A DNA stretch of 64,000 nt, taken from assembly GCA_001414485.1 (NCBI GenBank), contig LLEY01000027.1, positions 434,001-498,000 on the forward strand. Direction: 5' to 3'. Of the stretch, positions 23,859 through 35,081 are shown piece by piece. Under the pieces are notes generated by a model. That model was not told where the DNA came from and made no database searches. It saw only the letters and a program-made list of their open reading frames with translations. The stretch is from Calycina herbarum (lineage: Eukaryota > Ascomycota > Leotiomycetes > Helotiales > Pezizellaceae). How positions within the stretch are numbered: the stretch's first letter is position 1; the number at the start of each line of letters is the position of its first letter. The translations under genes and the position numbers were made by a program.

Positions 23859-24250
23859 GATTTTTAGTTCGATTCCTTTCTGCTTTTTTTGTTTTTTTTT
23901 GTTTTTTTGTTAGACTTTATAGACGGATACCCTACAGGATGCGTCAGACTGTACTATATAGACCGAATGATACCATGTTTCTCTTCGTTACTCAGATCCA
24001 AAGATTCCGGAGGATGGCTCCTGGTAGACATGAAAAGCGACGCCGACATCTCTTCTCAATGTTTTCTCAATATTCCAACTCAATAGCAGAATTCAGGTAT
24101 TCACCTAGTATTTGGGACAATTGAAGTATCAACATACTTTCTATTCTTAGAAATGGTTGAGGTAATATCTCAAATTATTCTAAAAATATGGCAACAATTT
24201 ACTGCCGCTTGTGTTATCTACCTCGAGGATGGCACGCAAAGAGAAGTTGA
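23859..24250. other. intergenic 3' region
   Basis: Contains a poly-T tract (23884-23911). About 24195-24225 resembles one end of the 239-bp MITE. Nothing else is supported. Confidence 0.35.
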
Positions 24251-24555
24251 TACAAGGGCTAATATGTATTGAGTGCCACGGACCAAGCGCAGTACTCTTT
24301 TTAACGAAATCTCACCAAAACACTTACTTTTTATAAATATATTATAAGTTACCACACGTCCAAATAAGACCAAAACAACTTGATGCGAAGGAGAAATGGC
24401 AAGTTAATAATCTGTGAAGAAGATGGAAGCTCTCCGTTGTATAACACCTTAGAATCGTAGATTTTGTGAGCACCACATTTTACAGTAGTAAATTTGGTGT
24501 GTGGGCAGCCTGAGGCCGATCCCGCCGTGGCACTCAATACATATTAGCCCTTGTA
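24251..24555. mobile_element. 305-bp MITE with perfect 31-bp inverted ends
   Basis: TACAAGGGCTAATATGTA... (24251-24281) and its exact reverse complement (24525-24555) bound a non-coding 305-bp segment. If the outer TA is the target duplication, the terminal repeat is CAAGGGCTAATATG... of 29 bp, a Tc1/mariner-type arrangement. The perfect match of the arms suggests a young or maintained element, unlike the mutated transposons elsewhere here. Confidence 0.75.
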
Positions 24556-25737
24556 TTGCGGATCAATATTGTCATATCGGCCTTAGGATTTAAAAGCCAT
24601 GTGTTACCTCGGTATCTTGGGGTCTGAAACATTTCTCCTGAACCTGGTTGAGTTGACGTTATTCGCCCTATGAATCCTTGCAAAAGCTCGGAGCGCATAA
24701 ATTCTTCACCCTCCTTTTGAAAATCAAATTTACGGGGTTGAAATCCTTTCTTTTTGAACTGCGAACACATGGACAAAGTATTTCTCCGTACAGAAAAGAG
24801 AGTTCTCCTTGGCTTTGTCAAGATTCCAGTATTTCTCTCATCCATATGATCTTTTTGTTTTTTGCCCCTGCCAGTAGAAATCCCCAACTCGGGCAATTCA
24901 TGGCGATTCCCATCCGTACATTTATTGAATTCCAAACCCAATATCGAAATGCCCTCTCAAAATGGTGGCGCAAAAGCTTACCACCTCACAACACCATCCA
25001 ATTGGTTCCTCGAACTCGGGGGGCTTGCATTCCGGTGTCTAATAATTTAAATTGGCTGCAGCCATCAGTAAATTGGCGTGCAAAACCACGTTGTCGGACA
25101 GGGATTTCTTCCACTCCTTTCCGCTCTGACATCGTATTTGACTCGTTCTTTCAGCTTTGCTTGATGCTCTTTGCATGGTTTGGGGTCGGGATTTTGGGAG
25201 CGTATAGCATGATCGCCTGAGATGGCTGAATTGTTTTTTTTTCGGTAGAGTACGACGGGAAGGATGGGCGTCTCTCTAAGGCTGTGAGGCTTTGCGGGAA
25301 GAAGAGCCAGCTAGCTGGCTTGGTGGGAGAATTTGTGGAGGAGGGAGATCATGTTCAGGGTAGGGACGAACTACTTTAAGTAGTAGAAGTAGATCTGCCC
25401 CCCAATCTAGAATTCGTTACTTTCTCGTTGGCAACGATCACTGCTTGCTTGCTCGCTCGCTGCATGAAAGGACATTGATTCCGTGCCGCAGCAGGGACCC
25501 TATTGTTTCTCTCCACACCCCCTCTACGAACATCGATGTCTCCACTGGACATGGTTAGCAAATCCCCATGTTCAGGTTAGTGTTTTGGGAGCTAAAAGGG
25601 AGGGGATTCTTCATCGTGTTGTTGTACCTTCGTACCTTTTCTCTTGCCGTCTTTTTGTACGCTGTATATCCACATTTCCGACGACTTGCATTACACCAAT
25701 CTATTACCCACCTACAATACTCCATACAAACCCAGAA
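24556..25737. other. intergenic, no supported gene
   Basis: Two overlapping opposite frames (24534-24941 minus, 24678-25220 plus) are each over 130 codons, but neither shows domain features or splice logic, and the first runs into the MITE arm. The region 25440-25740 is the probable CFEM promoter and 5' UTR. Confidence 0.35.
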
Positions 25738-26314
25738 ATGAGAATCCCATCCTCTGTCTCCGTCATCACGACACTTTTGATCACTGTGGGCTCCGCGCAG
25801 TCAATCAACGACTACCTTACTCAAATCCCCTCTTGTGCCTTGACTTGTATTGCTGCGGGTGCCACGGCTTCAGGATGTGGAAGTACGGATTATAATTGTA
25901 TATGTGGAACCGCGAGGCCGATTGTCATCAAGAATATTACACCGTGTATTGCATCCGGTTGCTCGGTTCCTGACGCTTTGAGTATGTTTCCCTTCCCAAA
26001 CTACACACTTTATAGATAATCAAAACTAATTAAACTTTCCAGCTGCACAAAAGAACGCATTACAAGTTTGCGCAATTATTTCTTCGGGTGGGAGTAATTC
26101 GACATCAACGAGTTCCGGAGCTCAAATTTCTACATCTTCAGCGGCGGTGACGGTTCTTTTGGGTTCAGCAACTAAGACTAGTGGTAGTTCTCAGGCGACG
26201 AGCACTACTTCTTCGACTGCTTCGGCCACCAGTGCGAGTTCTGGGGGGAGATTAGAGGTTATGGGGTCTTTTGCTGGCGTGGGTATGGCTTTACTTGCCG
26301 CCCTTGTTTTGTGA
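25738..26314 (+). CDS. CFEM-domain GPI-anchored cell-surface protein
   Basis: Exons 25738-25981 and 26043-26314 are joined over a 61-nt intron (GTATGT...TTCCAG) to give 171 aa. There is a signal peptide of about 20 residues (MRIPSSVSVITTLLITVGSA). The CFEM domain (about 22-90) has all eight cysteines, the last one in exon 2 (ALQVC), and the Asp of STDYNCIC that coordinates haem iron in characterised CFEM proteins. A Ser/Thr-rich stalk follows, ending in a hydrophobic C-terminus (GVGMALLAALVL) suited to GPI attachment. CFEM proteins act in haem/iron uptake or as surface factors in plant infection; which applies here is unknown. Confidence 0.9.
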
Positions 26315-26618
26315 AATTGAGGAATAGTTGAATGAGGGGAGGTGTATATATGTTGGTGGGTGCAGAGAACGAGTGTGGAAGTTATGGGTGTGGATGGGAG
26401 GCACTTTTTTATACCCGTCGTTTTTTGACTTTGAGCGTGCATGGAGCATTTAGGGAGTTGGTGGTTTTTTGTCTTTTTAGATGGAGTTAGTATATACAAA
26501 TTAATATAATACTGTGGCATGGAAACAATAATACAAGATATAGAAAGATTATCATTTCGTCTACATTGTAATGCCCCAAAGACGTTATATTCCCGGTATT
26601 TTCCCTCGACATCATCGG
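26315..26618. other. convergent 3' intergenic region
   Basis: Lies between the CFEM and pectinesterase stop codons. No feature seen. Confidence 0.4.
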
Positions 26619-28000
26619 TTAGTAGGTAGTATCAATCCACGTCTTCCAATCGCTACCTAAAATCAAAATATTAGTACACCCCACCATCTTCTCTGCAAAA
26701 GGCAACTTACTAAAAAGCGTATCCTTACTCACAGCTGCCGTAGCAACAGTATAATCTAGAAATCTATCAGCAACTCACACCCGCTCGTACAAAACAAAGT
26801 ACTCACAAAGTCTCTTCGAAGTATCAATCCCAGCACCGGTATTCGCAAACTCCTCAAAGATACTAAATCCACATCAACTCCATAATTGCAAAGGGGAATA
26901 AGGATTTTACTTACGGCGTAGCACCATCATAAAGAGTCGTCCAACCAAGCGGATTCACAACATCAGTCAACACCGAATTCTGAAAAATAACCCTCGCGAG
27001 CGCCCTCCAAGGACGTCCAAGATACACTTTCCCCGCAAGACTCACTCCAGACGCCGCAGTAATCTATAAAAACATCAAGTCAACGAGGCTTCCCAAATTC
27101 CCCTCCCACTAAATACAGGTAAACTTTCAAAACTCACAGTACTGTGATCAAAAACAAACCAAGTCCCATCCTCCACACTCCTCGAACTCGCAGTAATAGC
27201 ACCACCCCCATTACTAGCAACCGTACACTCACCAAACCACGCAGCCGCCGCGCCGAAAATATAATCTACCGCCCCTTCCATGTAACAGTTTGAGTAGTAC
27301 TGTTTTCCCGACTTGGCGTAGAGGGTATCTTGGTAGCCGTAGAATCCTACGCCGTAGAAGGATTGTTTGTCGCCGTTGGCGACTAGGGCTACTGCTTGGG
27401 AGCCGGCGCCGTAGGTGTTTTTGACGTCTGGATGGGGATTTGTTAGGTTTCGGAACATGAGGAGAGGGGGTGAGAGACTCACTTATGTTGTAGGCTTTGA
27501 AATTGGCACTGACGACATTCAAAGTTGCAGAGGCGTCTAGAGATCCCGCTGTTGGTGAGTTTATGTTGCGGGCGAAAGTCACGACATTAGATTTGTATGA
27601 TCCAGTACTGAAATGTTCATTAGTCAGCTAGACGGAAAATGTCCACCAGGAAAGATAATTACCCTGCAGTATAACCATATAAAGTTAAAGCTCCACCGTA
27701 GTTGATATAAATCTGATCAGTGCTAGTGTATGTCCCAGGGTAAATCTTGTGAAGTGAGCATTGTTTTTGGAAATGAGAAGATGAGAGTAGACTTACAAAA
27801 ATGCAAGCTGCAGCGGTACCACTCAGTTCGGCGATAGCAGCATTTATCGTGCTATAGGTTCCTCCGCTGCCTACGGTGAGACAGCCAGTTGGTGGAGTGG
27901 TTCGAGCTGTTCTCTTAACCAATTCGCTACTGGGCAATGCAGCGACTGTAGAAGTCAAGGCAAGGAGCGTTATGGCTAGAGTAACAAACATCGACTTCAT
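26619..28000 (-). CDS. pectinesterase (carbohydrate esterase family 8)
   Basis: Eight exons: 28000-27797, 27745-27663, 27607-27483, 27427-27138, 27063-26915, 26862-26807, 26755-26711 and 26656-26619. They sum to 329 aa with all introns 51-74 nt and GT-AG. The ATG at 28000 gives a signal peptide (...STVAALP) followed by a KR site typical of Kex2 processing. All CE8 active-site residues are visible: Gln in GSQAVAL (148), QD in GYQDTLY (170-171), Asp in GAVDYIFG (192), and Arg/Trp in LGRPW (251/253). The enzyme removes methyl groups from homogalacturonan, opening pectin to polygalacturonase, whose gene is divergent next door. Intact. Confidence 0.92.
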
Positions 28001-28633
28001 TCTCAATGGAGTTCCCGTGGAATCAAGTCCAAAGAGAATGACAAGTGAGAAACTCGCTCACACTACCGGCACAGGGAATATCAATATATCATAAAAGAAA
28101 GAAACAACTTCCACCATTGCTACGTACGGACACCATTTCTCCGTTCAACATTTGAAATTACTACAATGAAAAAGCCCCTTCCATGATGTATCAAGAGGTC
28201 AAATGCAACCACCACATCCCACCAATAGCTACAAACTTAACCCTACTGAAAGAGGAAACAATTACATCGTAAACGCGTATTCTTGTGGGGTAAACTGGGG
28301 AAATGAGGAGGTGAAGTGCCGCGGCATCTCAAAAATGTCATTTACCCATTTTACCCCACACTCTAACCAAAACGTAACCTGGTTACTGGGCATAATACCA
28401 CACCTGATTCTATAAACTACGTATGTGATACAGAAATGTTGCGTAATTTTTCCGCTCACCGTAGAGGCGATTTGACGAAGGATAATTACATATTCTTTGT
28501 TTCCTTGCGTAATTTTTTTTCTTGGAAATTGACCCTTGTCATTCGAAATGCACAACTTGGAGATAGATATAATAACGAGTGAAGCGCAGAATTGGGCCCC
28601 GGAAACCAGGCCTCCGGATTTTTGATTTCAATT
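28001..28633. promoter_or_regulatory. shared promoter of pectinesterase and polygalacturonase
   Basis: 633 nt between divergent start codons of two pectin-degrading genes, so co-regulation is plausible. I see no site I can name with confidence. Confidence 0.45.
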
Positions 28634-30032
28634 ATGAAATCTTCCACAGTATTTCTGTTCTTTGCGGGTATTTATGGAACTTTTGCTGCTCCTTCGCCAA
28701 CAACTCCAGAGATGCCAAATGCATTAATCCAGAAAAAGAGCTTCCTGCACACCTGCTAGTCTCGGCGATACACAAAAAGATGATACTCCAGCAATCAAAG
28801 CAGCCATCACCGCCTGTGGAAACGGGAGGATCATAGTGATACCAGCAGGTAAAACATACAGTCTTCGCACCTCACTCGACTTCGCAGGATGTGCAAATTG
28901 TGACTTCCAACTCGAAGGGACACTCAGAGCAAGCACTGATATCACATATTGGGCAACTCAATCTGCCATCCTTTCTCTCAATAAAATCGCTGGAGCCAAA
29001 TTTCGCTCGCGCACCGGTTCTGGAGTTATTGATGGAAATGGACAGGATGCATATGATCTATTCGCTAGTGATACCTCACTTGTTAGACCAACATTATTTT
29101 ACATCCAGGGAGGTTCCAATATTGCCGTAACTGGATTCAGCGTCAAGAACCCACCGAATGTGTTTTTCGCTCAGAGAGGTGCCGCTACCAACATTCAATA
29201 CGCGAGCTTGACAATGACAGCGGCATCCAAGTCAACGAATGCTCCAAAGAACACGGACGGCTTCGATATCGGAGAGAGCACATATACGAATATCAACAAA
29301 ATATATGTCAGTAATCAAGACGATTGTATTGCGCTGAAACCGGGATGCAACCTATGTGACAGTGAAAACCGTTACTTGCACTGGCAAGTTTCTCCTCCCA
29401 AACTCTTGGGTAAAAACCACTAACATAATCAGGTACCAGCCATGGTGTTTCCGTCGGTTCATTGGGAAAAACAAATGCAGACACCGTGAAAAACATCTAC
29501 ATCTCCGACTTGACCATGATCGGTTGCACCAAAGCAGTCGGCATCAAACTTTACGAAGGTGGAAGCTCCCACGGAACAAGTACGGTGTCCAACGTAAGTT
29601 CAAACTCTTGGAGCGATTCCCCTCCTTCGGGAGTCAGAAAGACTCTTCTTAACTCCCGAGACAACTCTTCAACCTTTCTCAAAAGAGGGAAACTGACTCC
29701 GAGATTCCTAGGTAACCTGGGATGGCGTAACAGTCAATAACTGTGACTACGCAGCACAAATCCAATCCTGCTACGCCTCAACAGATGCCGCAGACTGCGC
29801 TGCGAATCCCAGCAAGGTCGTTTTGACGGGAATCTCTTTCAAGAATTTCAAGGGGACGACGAGTTCGAAATATGCTCCTGTGACGGCTAATATCAATTGT
29901 CCAACTGCGGGCACTTGTGATCTTAGTTTTGTGAATTGGTCGGTGGGGACGCCGAGTGGGACGGCGAAGGTTTTGTGTGATAATATTGATAGTACACCAG
30001 GGGTTACTTGCGTTTCTGGGGCGTCTGGTTGA
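28634..30032 (+). pseudogene. exopolygalacturonase (GH28) gene with two +1 frameshifts
   Basis: The ATG at 28634 starts a good signal peptide (MKSSTVFLFFAGIYGTFAAP). The frame then breaks at the A-run 28733-28737, where one A fewer gives KRASCTPASLGDT, and again at about 29351-29352, where one C fewer gives NYVTVKTVTCTG. Between and after are the GH28 motifs NTDGFDIG, NQDDCIA, SHGVSVGSLG and GIKLYEGG, with a C-terminus of the exo type (YAAQIQSCYA, SSKYAPVTANI). Introns are 29384-29432, which has a GC donor (GCAAGT...TCAG), and 29594-29711 (118 nt). The enzyme would release galacturonate from chain ends. Either it is a fresh pseudogene or the read has two single-base errors; both sites are in short homopolymers. 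Confidence 0.85.
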
Positions 30033-30658
30033 TGATATTCGGACTTGTGGATGGTAGCGGATGAGGCCAATTCATGGGGATGAATGGTAGAGGGCTTGCT
30101 CGGTAGCTATATTGTTGTAGATAATAATGAGGTTCGAGATATCCTCAGATTTCAGATCGGAGTCGAAACGCTAGACCCTTGGTGAGGAGATAACCGAAAA
30201 AAAGAGGGTACAAGGTGGGGTAGCTCTACAAGTACAGTGGTTATCCCGCTACCCGGAAAGGAGAGCTTCTGGTGACGTTGTTTCATCCTCTGAATTTTCA
30301 ACGGATCGCGATGAATCAAGGTACGTTGAGTACGATGAGTACGATGAGCTCAAAGAGGGGCTGGGATACCCACATGCAAAGCCACTTCATCTGTGTGGCG
30401 TCGAGATCCACCAATCGCCACCCCCGGATGACGTTCTTCCAGCATTTTGGCATTCTGGCTGCATTAGAACCTCCCCAGTGACGTGCTACATAATTTTGGA
30501 TGAACGGGCTGATGGCTACGTAGGTAGCTATCAATTCCATATAAGTATTATATATCCAGTGCAGAAATCGAAAACCAATCATCAACATCAACTTCAGCCT
30601 CAACTCTTCTCAAAACCAATCAAAACCACATCTTCAAATTCCCAAACTTCACTTGAAA
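30033..30658. other. intergenic, promoter side of the next gene
   Basis: A small direct repeat GAGTACGATGAGTACGATGAG occurs near 30327-30348. No gene is supported. Confidence 0.35.
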
Positions 30659-31382
30659 ATGGACAACGCAGCAGCAGCAGTAAACAAGCTCTTCGGCACC
30701 GCCAAAACCACCGACTCTCCCCCAGAAACCGACAGAAAAACCAGAGAAGCCACACCCAGAACCACAAATGTCGATGATGTAGACGCCTCAGTCGAAGACA
30801 CAACCGTCGACTCGGAGGTAAACCCAGCAGTCGAGCACACACACGTCAAAAAGCAACACGAGACCCGAGAACAAACCTTTGTTGAGAAGGAGAAGCACCA
30901 AGATCACTACCATACCACGATCCAACCTCTCAAAGACACGGAAGTTGCGGCGGAGAAACATGATCATATGCAAGAGACGAAGCATAGAAAGATCAACAAG
31001 GATAACAATGATGCGAAGGAGAAGGCGAAAGTTGATCTGAAGGGGGTGAAGAGTACACATGAGGAGAAGAAGTTTGAGTCTAAGACCAAAGAGCCCACGA
31101 AGGAGGAGGAGCATGTTCATCATCATTTGCATGAGACTATCCAGCCCGTTATTGAGAAAGGTATGTCTTCCCACTTCCACTGTAATACCTTCCTGTGCTA
31201 ATCAATCGACAGAGGTCATTGTACCAAGTGTTACCCACAAGAGAGTTGACGTGAAGGAGAAGATCCAGGAGCCTTCTGAGCACCATGGTGTTACTACCAA
31301 CTCCACCATGTCTGTTGAGGACTTCAAGAATAAAGTTGGTGGGAACAAGAAGAGTACTGTTGTAGATGGAAAGTCTGTATGA
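30659..31382 (+). CDS. hydrophilic stress/allergen-like protein (HHLHETIQP repeats)
   Basis: Exons 30659-31160 and 31213-31382 are joined over a 52-nt phase-1 intron (GTATGT...GACAG) to give 223 aa. It is highly charged and lacks hydrophobic segments or a signal peptide, so it is probably cytosolic and disordered. Two related motifs, HYHTTIQPL (about 83-91) and HHLHETIQPVIEK (about 155-167), mark a fungal family annotated as allergen or stress-related, with no proven biochemical role. The histidine-rich pairs could bind metal, which is speculation. The ATG follows a TTG-started extension (30653) and is preferred. Confidence 0.7.
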
Positions 31383-32213
31383 TTTTACGATGTAAACAAA
31401 GAAGAATGATGTATTTATATAATGTGTGTTTACAATTAAAATAAATTAACCTTATCCCCCTCGACATTTGAAAGAAATGAGGTGTTAACGTATGGAGAAA
31501 TTAACGAGCAAAGTCTGTGTGTGTACAGGGTGAAGTAGTTGCGCATAACAATTTCTGGGGTATGCTACATTCCACGATAGAGGGGTTCAATGTAGTTCCT
31601 TCCCCAACTTCAATTTCCTCAGCCCAACCCAAACGGCAAAACGACGTGAAATTCCAAGTCAAAGTTGCCTCTCTAAATGACCTTGACCACCACGACGAGA
31701 TCGAGAAGGGAAGGCACGACTCTGATAACCAGAGAATAAGCCCGCTCCCTCTTGGACCTTGGTCGTTGAAAATGAGCTGCGGGTGGATATGTTCCGATAT
31801 GGTTAATCAACATCAACATCTCTTTTCTTGGTTCCCTCGAGCAAGAAAAGGGCCTGGTCGCAACACCAATGCCAGCCAGGCGATGATCGAGAACATACGA
31901 CGAAAAAGTAAGAAAAAAGCACAATTATAGGATCGTGAAGCGACCTTGTCGATAATGTTAGTACAGACGTGAGAATCCATTTATTGGGACTTGTATTGGA
32001 TAACTGGGCGGTAGGTGAGAAGATGGTTGTTGGAATGAACTATCGGAGGATTTGAAAGGCGCTGGGGAGCGAGCGATGAGGATTTGCCGAGAGTTAGACT
32101 GTTATGTATATACAAATACATACATTGAACCGCGACTTCTACTCAAAGACGTACAAGTAGGTCGCTGCGAAGAGATGCCTCGTCGAAAAAACAATCAAGT
32201 TGCATGATCTAAA
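31383..32213. other. intergenic, no supported gene
   Basis: A 137-codon frame (31517-31930) has no recognisable features and an equally open antisense frame. I leave it uncalled. Confidence 0.35.
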
Positions 32214-33466
32214 TCACTTCTTCCGTAATAACCCCTCAGCGTCCCCCTTCTCCTCCTCCCACCAACTCTTGAAGATCTTTAGCCTCTCCGTTCTCTCCTT
32301 AGCCATCCTCCTACCCGGTGCAGTCTTCATCATCCCCTCTATCTTCTCCAACTTATCATCGAAATGTTGAATAGTTTCCCCCATATGATTTGCGCCTTTC
32401 GCCCCACCAAATGTAAAAGTCCTGCCAATTCCTATCGCCCCAATGGCATCCAATCGATCCGCGTCTTGAACAACCGCCAACTCAGGATATCTCTGAATCA
32501 AGCTTCGAACTTGAGCAGGATCCTTGATCTCGGAAGAATAAGATACACCAGATACAATCCGCTGCACCTTAATCGCTAAATCTTCAGGAGCACCAAAACC
32601 CAGCAGGGTCGCAAGAACGAGTGTATTCGCATCCTGTCCAGGCTCAAGGTATTTCTTATCTCCAACATCGTGGAGTAGAGCTCCCAAAGTGATAACATGT
32701 AAATCCAATTCTTCTTCCTCATCCGTCTCCGCATTCTGCGCCCGCTGGGTGTTGATCTCGGTGTAGATCAAATGTGCCAACCCAACAACGCGTCTGATAT
32801 GATCGAAATCATGCGATCCATCGTATTTACTCATGTACTTCTCCACGAACCCCGAAACCTTGGGTATCAACGCAGCATTATGTTTCGGTTTCGTCTTCCT
32901 CTTCTTCGCCGGTGAAGCTCTCACTACCTCTCCTCCCAATTGTGCAGATACGCCCTCCTCCCCATCATCGTCTGAAAACTCTCGAAACTCAGGAAACTTC
33001 GAGCGTCTCCTCAACCCTAGTCTCGAGCGTAGACGCGCAATATTCCGATCCTTCATCTCAAAACCCTCAGCAGCTAACTCGGCAGAAATCTGCTCATCGC
33101 TGTAATTCTTGTTATAGTACTCGCGGACGCGATCCTGGATATCTTGCGTGGGGAGACCGCGCGCCTTCTTGCGGGGGATATTCCATTGGGTGAGGCGACG
33201 AGAAATGGTTCGTTCGCTGACGTCGAGACCGTGTTCGAGGTTGAGTTTGCGGGCGATGTCGATTATGGGGACATTTTGGTCGCTGCGAGGGTAGAGATTA
33301 GATGCGAGTATGGTATGGTGAGGGTGGTGCAATTGGTGATGGATTACCTGAATAGACGGACGATTATGTCTTTGTAGGGATCAAGGTGGACCGTTTGGGG
33401 ACGACCTGGTCGTTTGCCTTGGGGGATTGGCGATGTGCTGCTGAGTCTGGGGGACTCGAGAGACAT
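32214..33466 (-). CDS. HD-domain phosphohydrolase with N-terminal HTH-like repeats
   Basis: Exons 33466-33348 and 33282-32214 are joined over a 65-nt intron (GTAATC...TCGCAG) to give 395 aa; the simple frame starts at a TTG. The C-terminal half is an HD metal-dependent phosphohydrolase of the YpgQ/YedJ type: HDFDHIRRV (197-205), LLHDVGD (about 242-248) and QDADRLDAIGAIG (about 292-304), where His/Asp residues bind the metal. The N-terminal about 135 residues hold two units that look like helix-turn-helix modules (IIDIARKLN...VSERTISRRLTQWNI and YSDEQISAELAAEG...NIARLRSRLGL), similar to Clr5 or transposase HTHs, then a basic PAKKRKTKPK stretch that could be a nuclear signal. Substrate unknown; nucleotides are likely from the family. 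Confidence 0.85.
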
Positions 33467-35081
33467 GGTGGGGGAGGGTGGTTTGGTATATTGACGGAGT
33501 TGTTGTTATGGTCCAGCCCAGGGAGTTGATGGGGTTGTGGTTGGGATGGCGGTTATCGTCCGCCGTAGAGCCCAGGTCGGTCCCTCTCTCCTTCAACCAA
33601 AACACTTTTAATATTCAATTTCTATGAATTTATGAGGACATTCTACTGTCTCCCAACTAACCGTTTTTATTGTATATCTACTATCGCTCTGGAGTCTCTT
33701 CTCCCATGCACGTGGGACTGTAGAAATTTGAGAGCTCAATTCCAACTCCTCTGTTCGCATTACTTACTCCACAAGCTTGCATTACCTACCCCAAAAGCTT
33801 GAAGCTTGGTCAAGTCGAAGCTTTGGATTTTGCTGTGCTTTTAAAAAGATTTATCATTGCTGGTGTGTTATCCGTTCCTGGAAGTTGGAAGTAAGTATCA
33901 TTTTGCCGAGTTACTTTCCTAGCACATAATTTCAGCCAGGCTCAATATTGATATACAGTACAAGTACTCGAAATTCTATTATCTTAAGAGCTTCGTCAAC
34001 TCGAAAAAGGTTAGTTATACACGGGGAACTCCCACCCATCGGAAGTTCATCGGTACTCTAAATATAGGGTTCAGTAGTATCTCATGTTTCATCTTTCTCC
34101 CGAGATCGTCAGGGGAGGCGAATCATGTGACTGAACTCCGTATCACCATTTTAATTACTTTCTCTTTTCTCTTTCTTATTGAAATGATGTCTACCGCTGA
34201 TCAAGTCAAAGACTCATCCTCATCACCACCAGTGTTTGTCTCATCTACATAAACTATAGCGTGGCCCAACGACGAGTTCACTCATGATACCAAGAAATCA
34301 CATGAACCCTCACCCCTGTTCCTCACCCCTTCCCCTCAGACAATTCGCCAGGCACAACCGCGGGCCTGCATCGCAATTCGCAAGGCTAAATGGACTTCAA
34401 GATTCCGTGACCGAATCACAATGCAAAGAAGCCATATCGTGGGGGAGATCTCAAGCATCAGCCACCATCTGCAACCAATACCGGGTGGCAACTCCATCAA
34501 ACCCCTTTTTGCGGCGGTTTGGCTAAGCTCTCCCCTTGTATTGGTTCGTCTCCTCGCGTCTTTCATAGATTGTTATCAGATATCGCCTTCTCTTTACGCT
34601 CATATGGGTGCATGCTGGTGATGCATTCCACAAGATGGTTGTATGGAAACCAATGAGCCTCAGGTTCCACATTGTGCCAAAAACACATGCCACAGATCCT
34701 TCCTCGTTGCTCAGCTGGCCCAATTCAATCGATACCTCGGGCACCCCGCCCACCATTCAAGTAGATATTTGAGAGGATCACTGTGCAGTCAAAATAAAGG
34801 AAGGAGCCAACATGTCCAACGACGAATCACGAACACCTCTCAGTTGACATAATGCGGGGAACACCCAAATTCACTTCCTAGCAACGTCCCCTGTGATCCA
34901 CATTCGGCAGGTCCGCAAGGACTTTGTATGGCCCACTATGAAGTTCAAAAGATACGGCATAGCCTCATGAAGACTTAAAGACGAGCCACTGCCCTTCACT
35001 TTTATCCAACTTCAAGTTCTAGACCCTCCAAGTTCTTCCTGTTCTCAGTTCTTCAGTCCCTTCTAGAATCAGATCGCCAAG
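33467..35081. other. long intergenic stretch, no supported gene
   Basis: Only short overlapping frames on both strands (34284-34852), none with domain features. No repeat or terminal structure caught my eye. 34980-35081 is the likely promoter and leader of the phosphodiesterase gene. Confidence 0.35.

Noticed and set aside
24534..25220. Overlapping minus (135 codons) and plus (180 codons) open frames as possible genes
   Set aside because: No domain, signal or splice pattern; opposite strands cannot both be real, and the minus frame runs into the MITE arm.
31517..31930. 137-codon frame after the HHLHETIQP gene
   Set aside because: No recognisable features, an open antisense frame of similar length, and no promoter or splice evidence.
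34284..34852. Cluster of 66-80 codon frames on both strands
   Set aside because: Short, mutually overlapping, and without motifs; consistent with chance.
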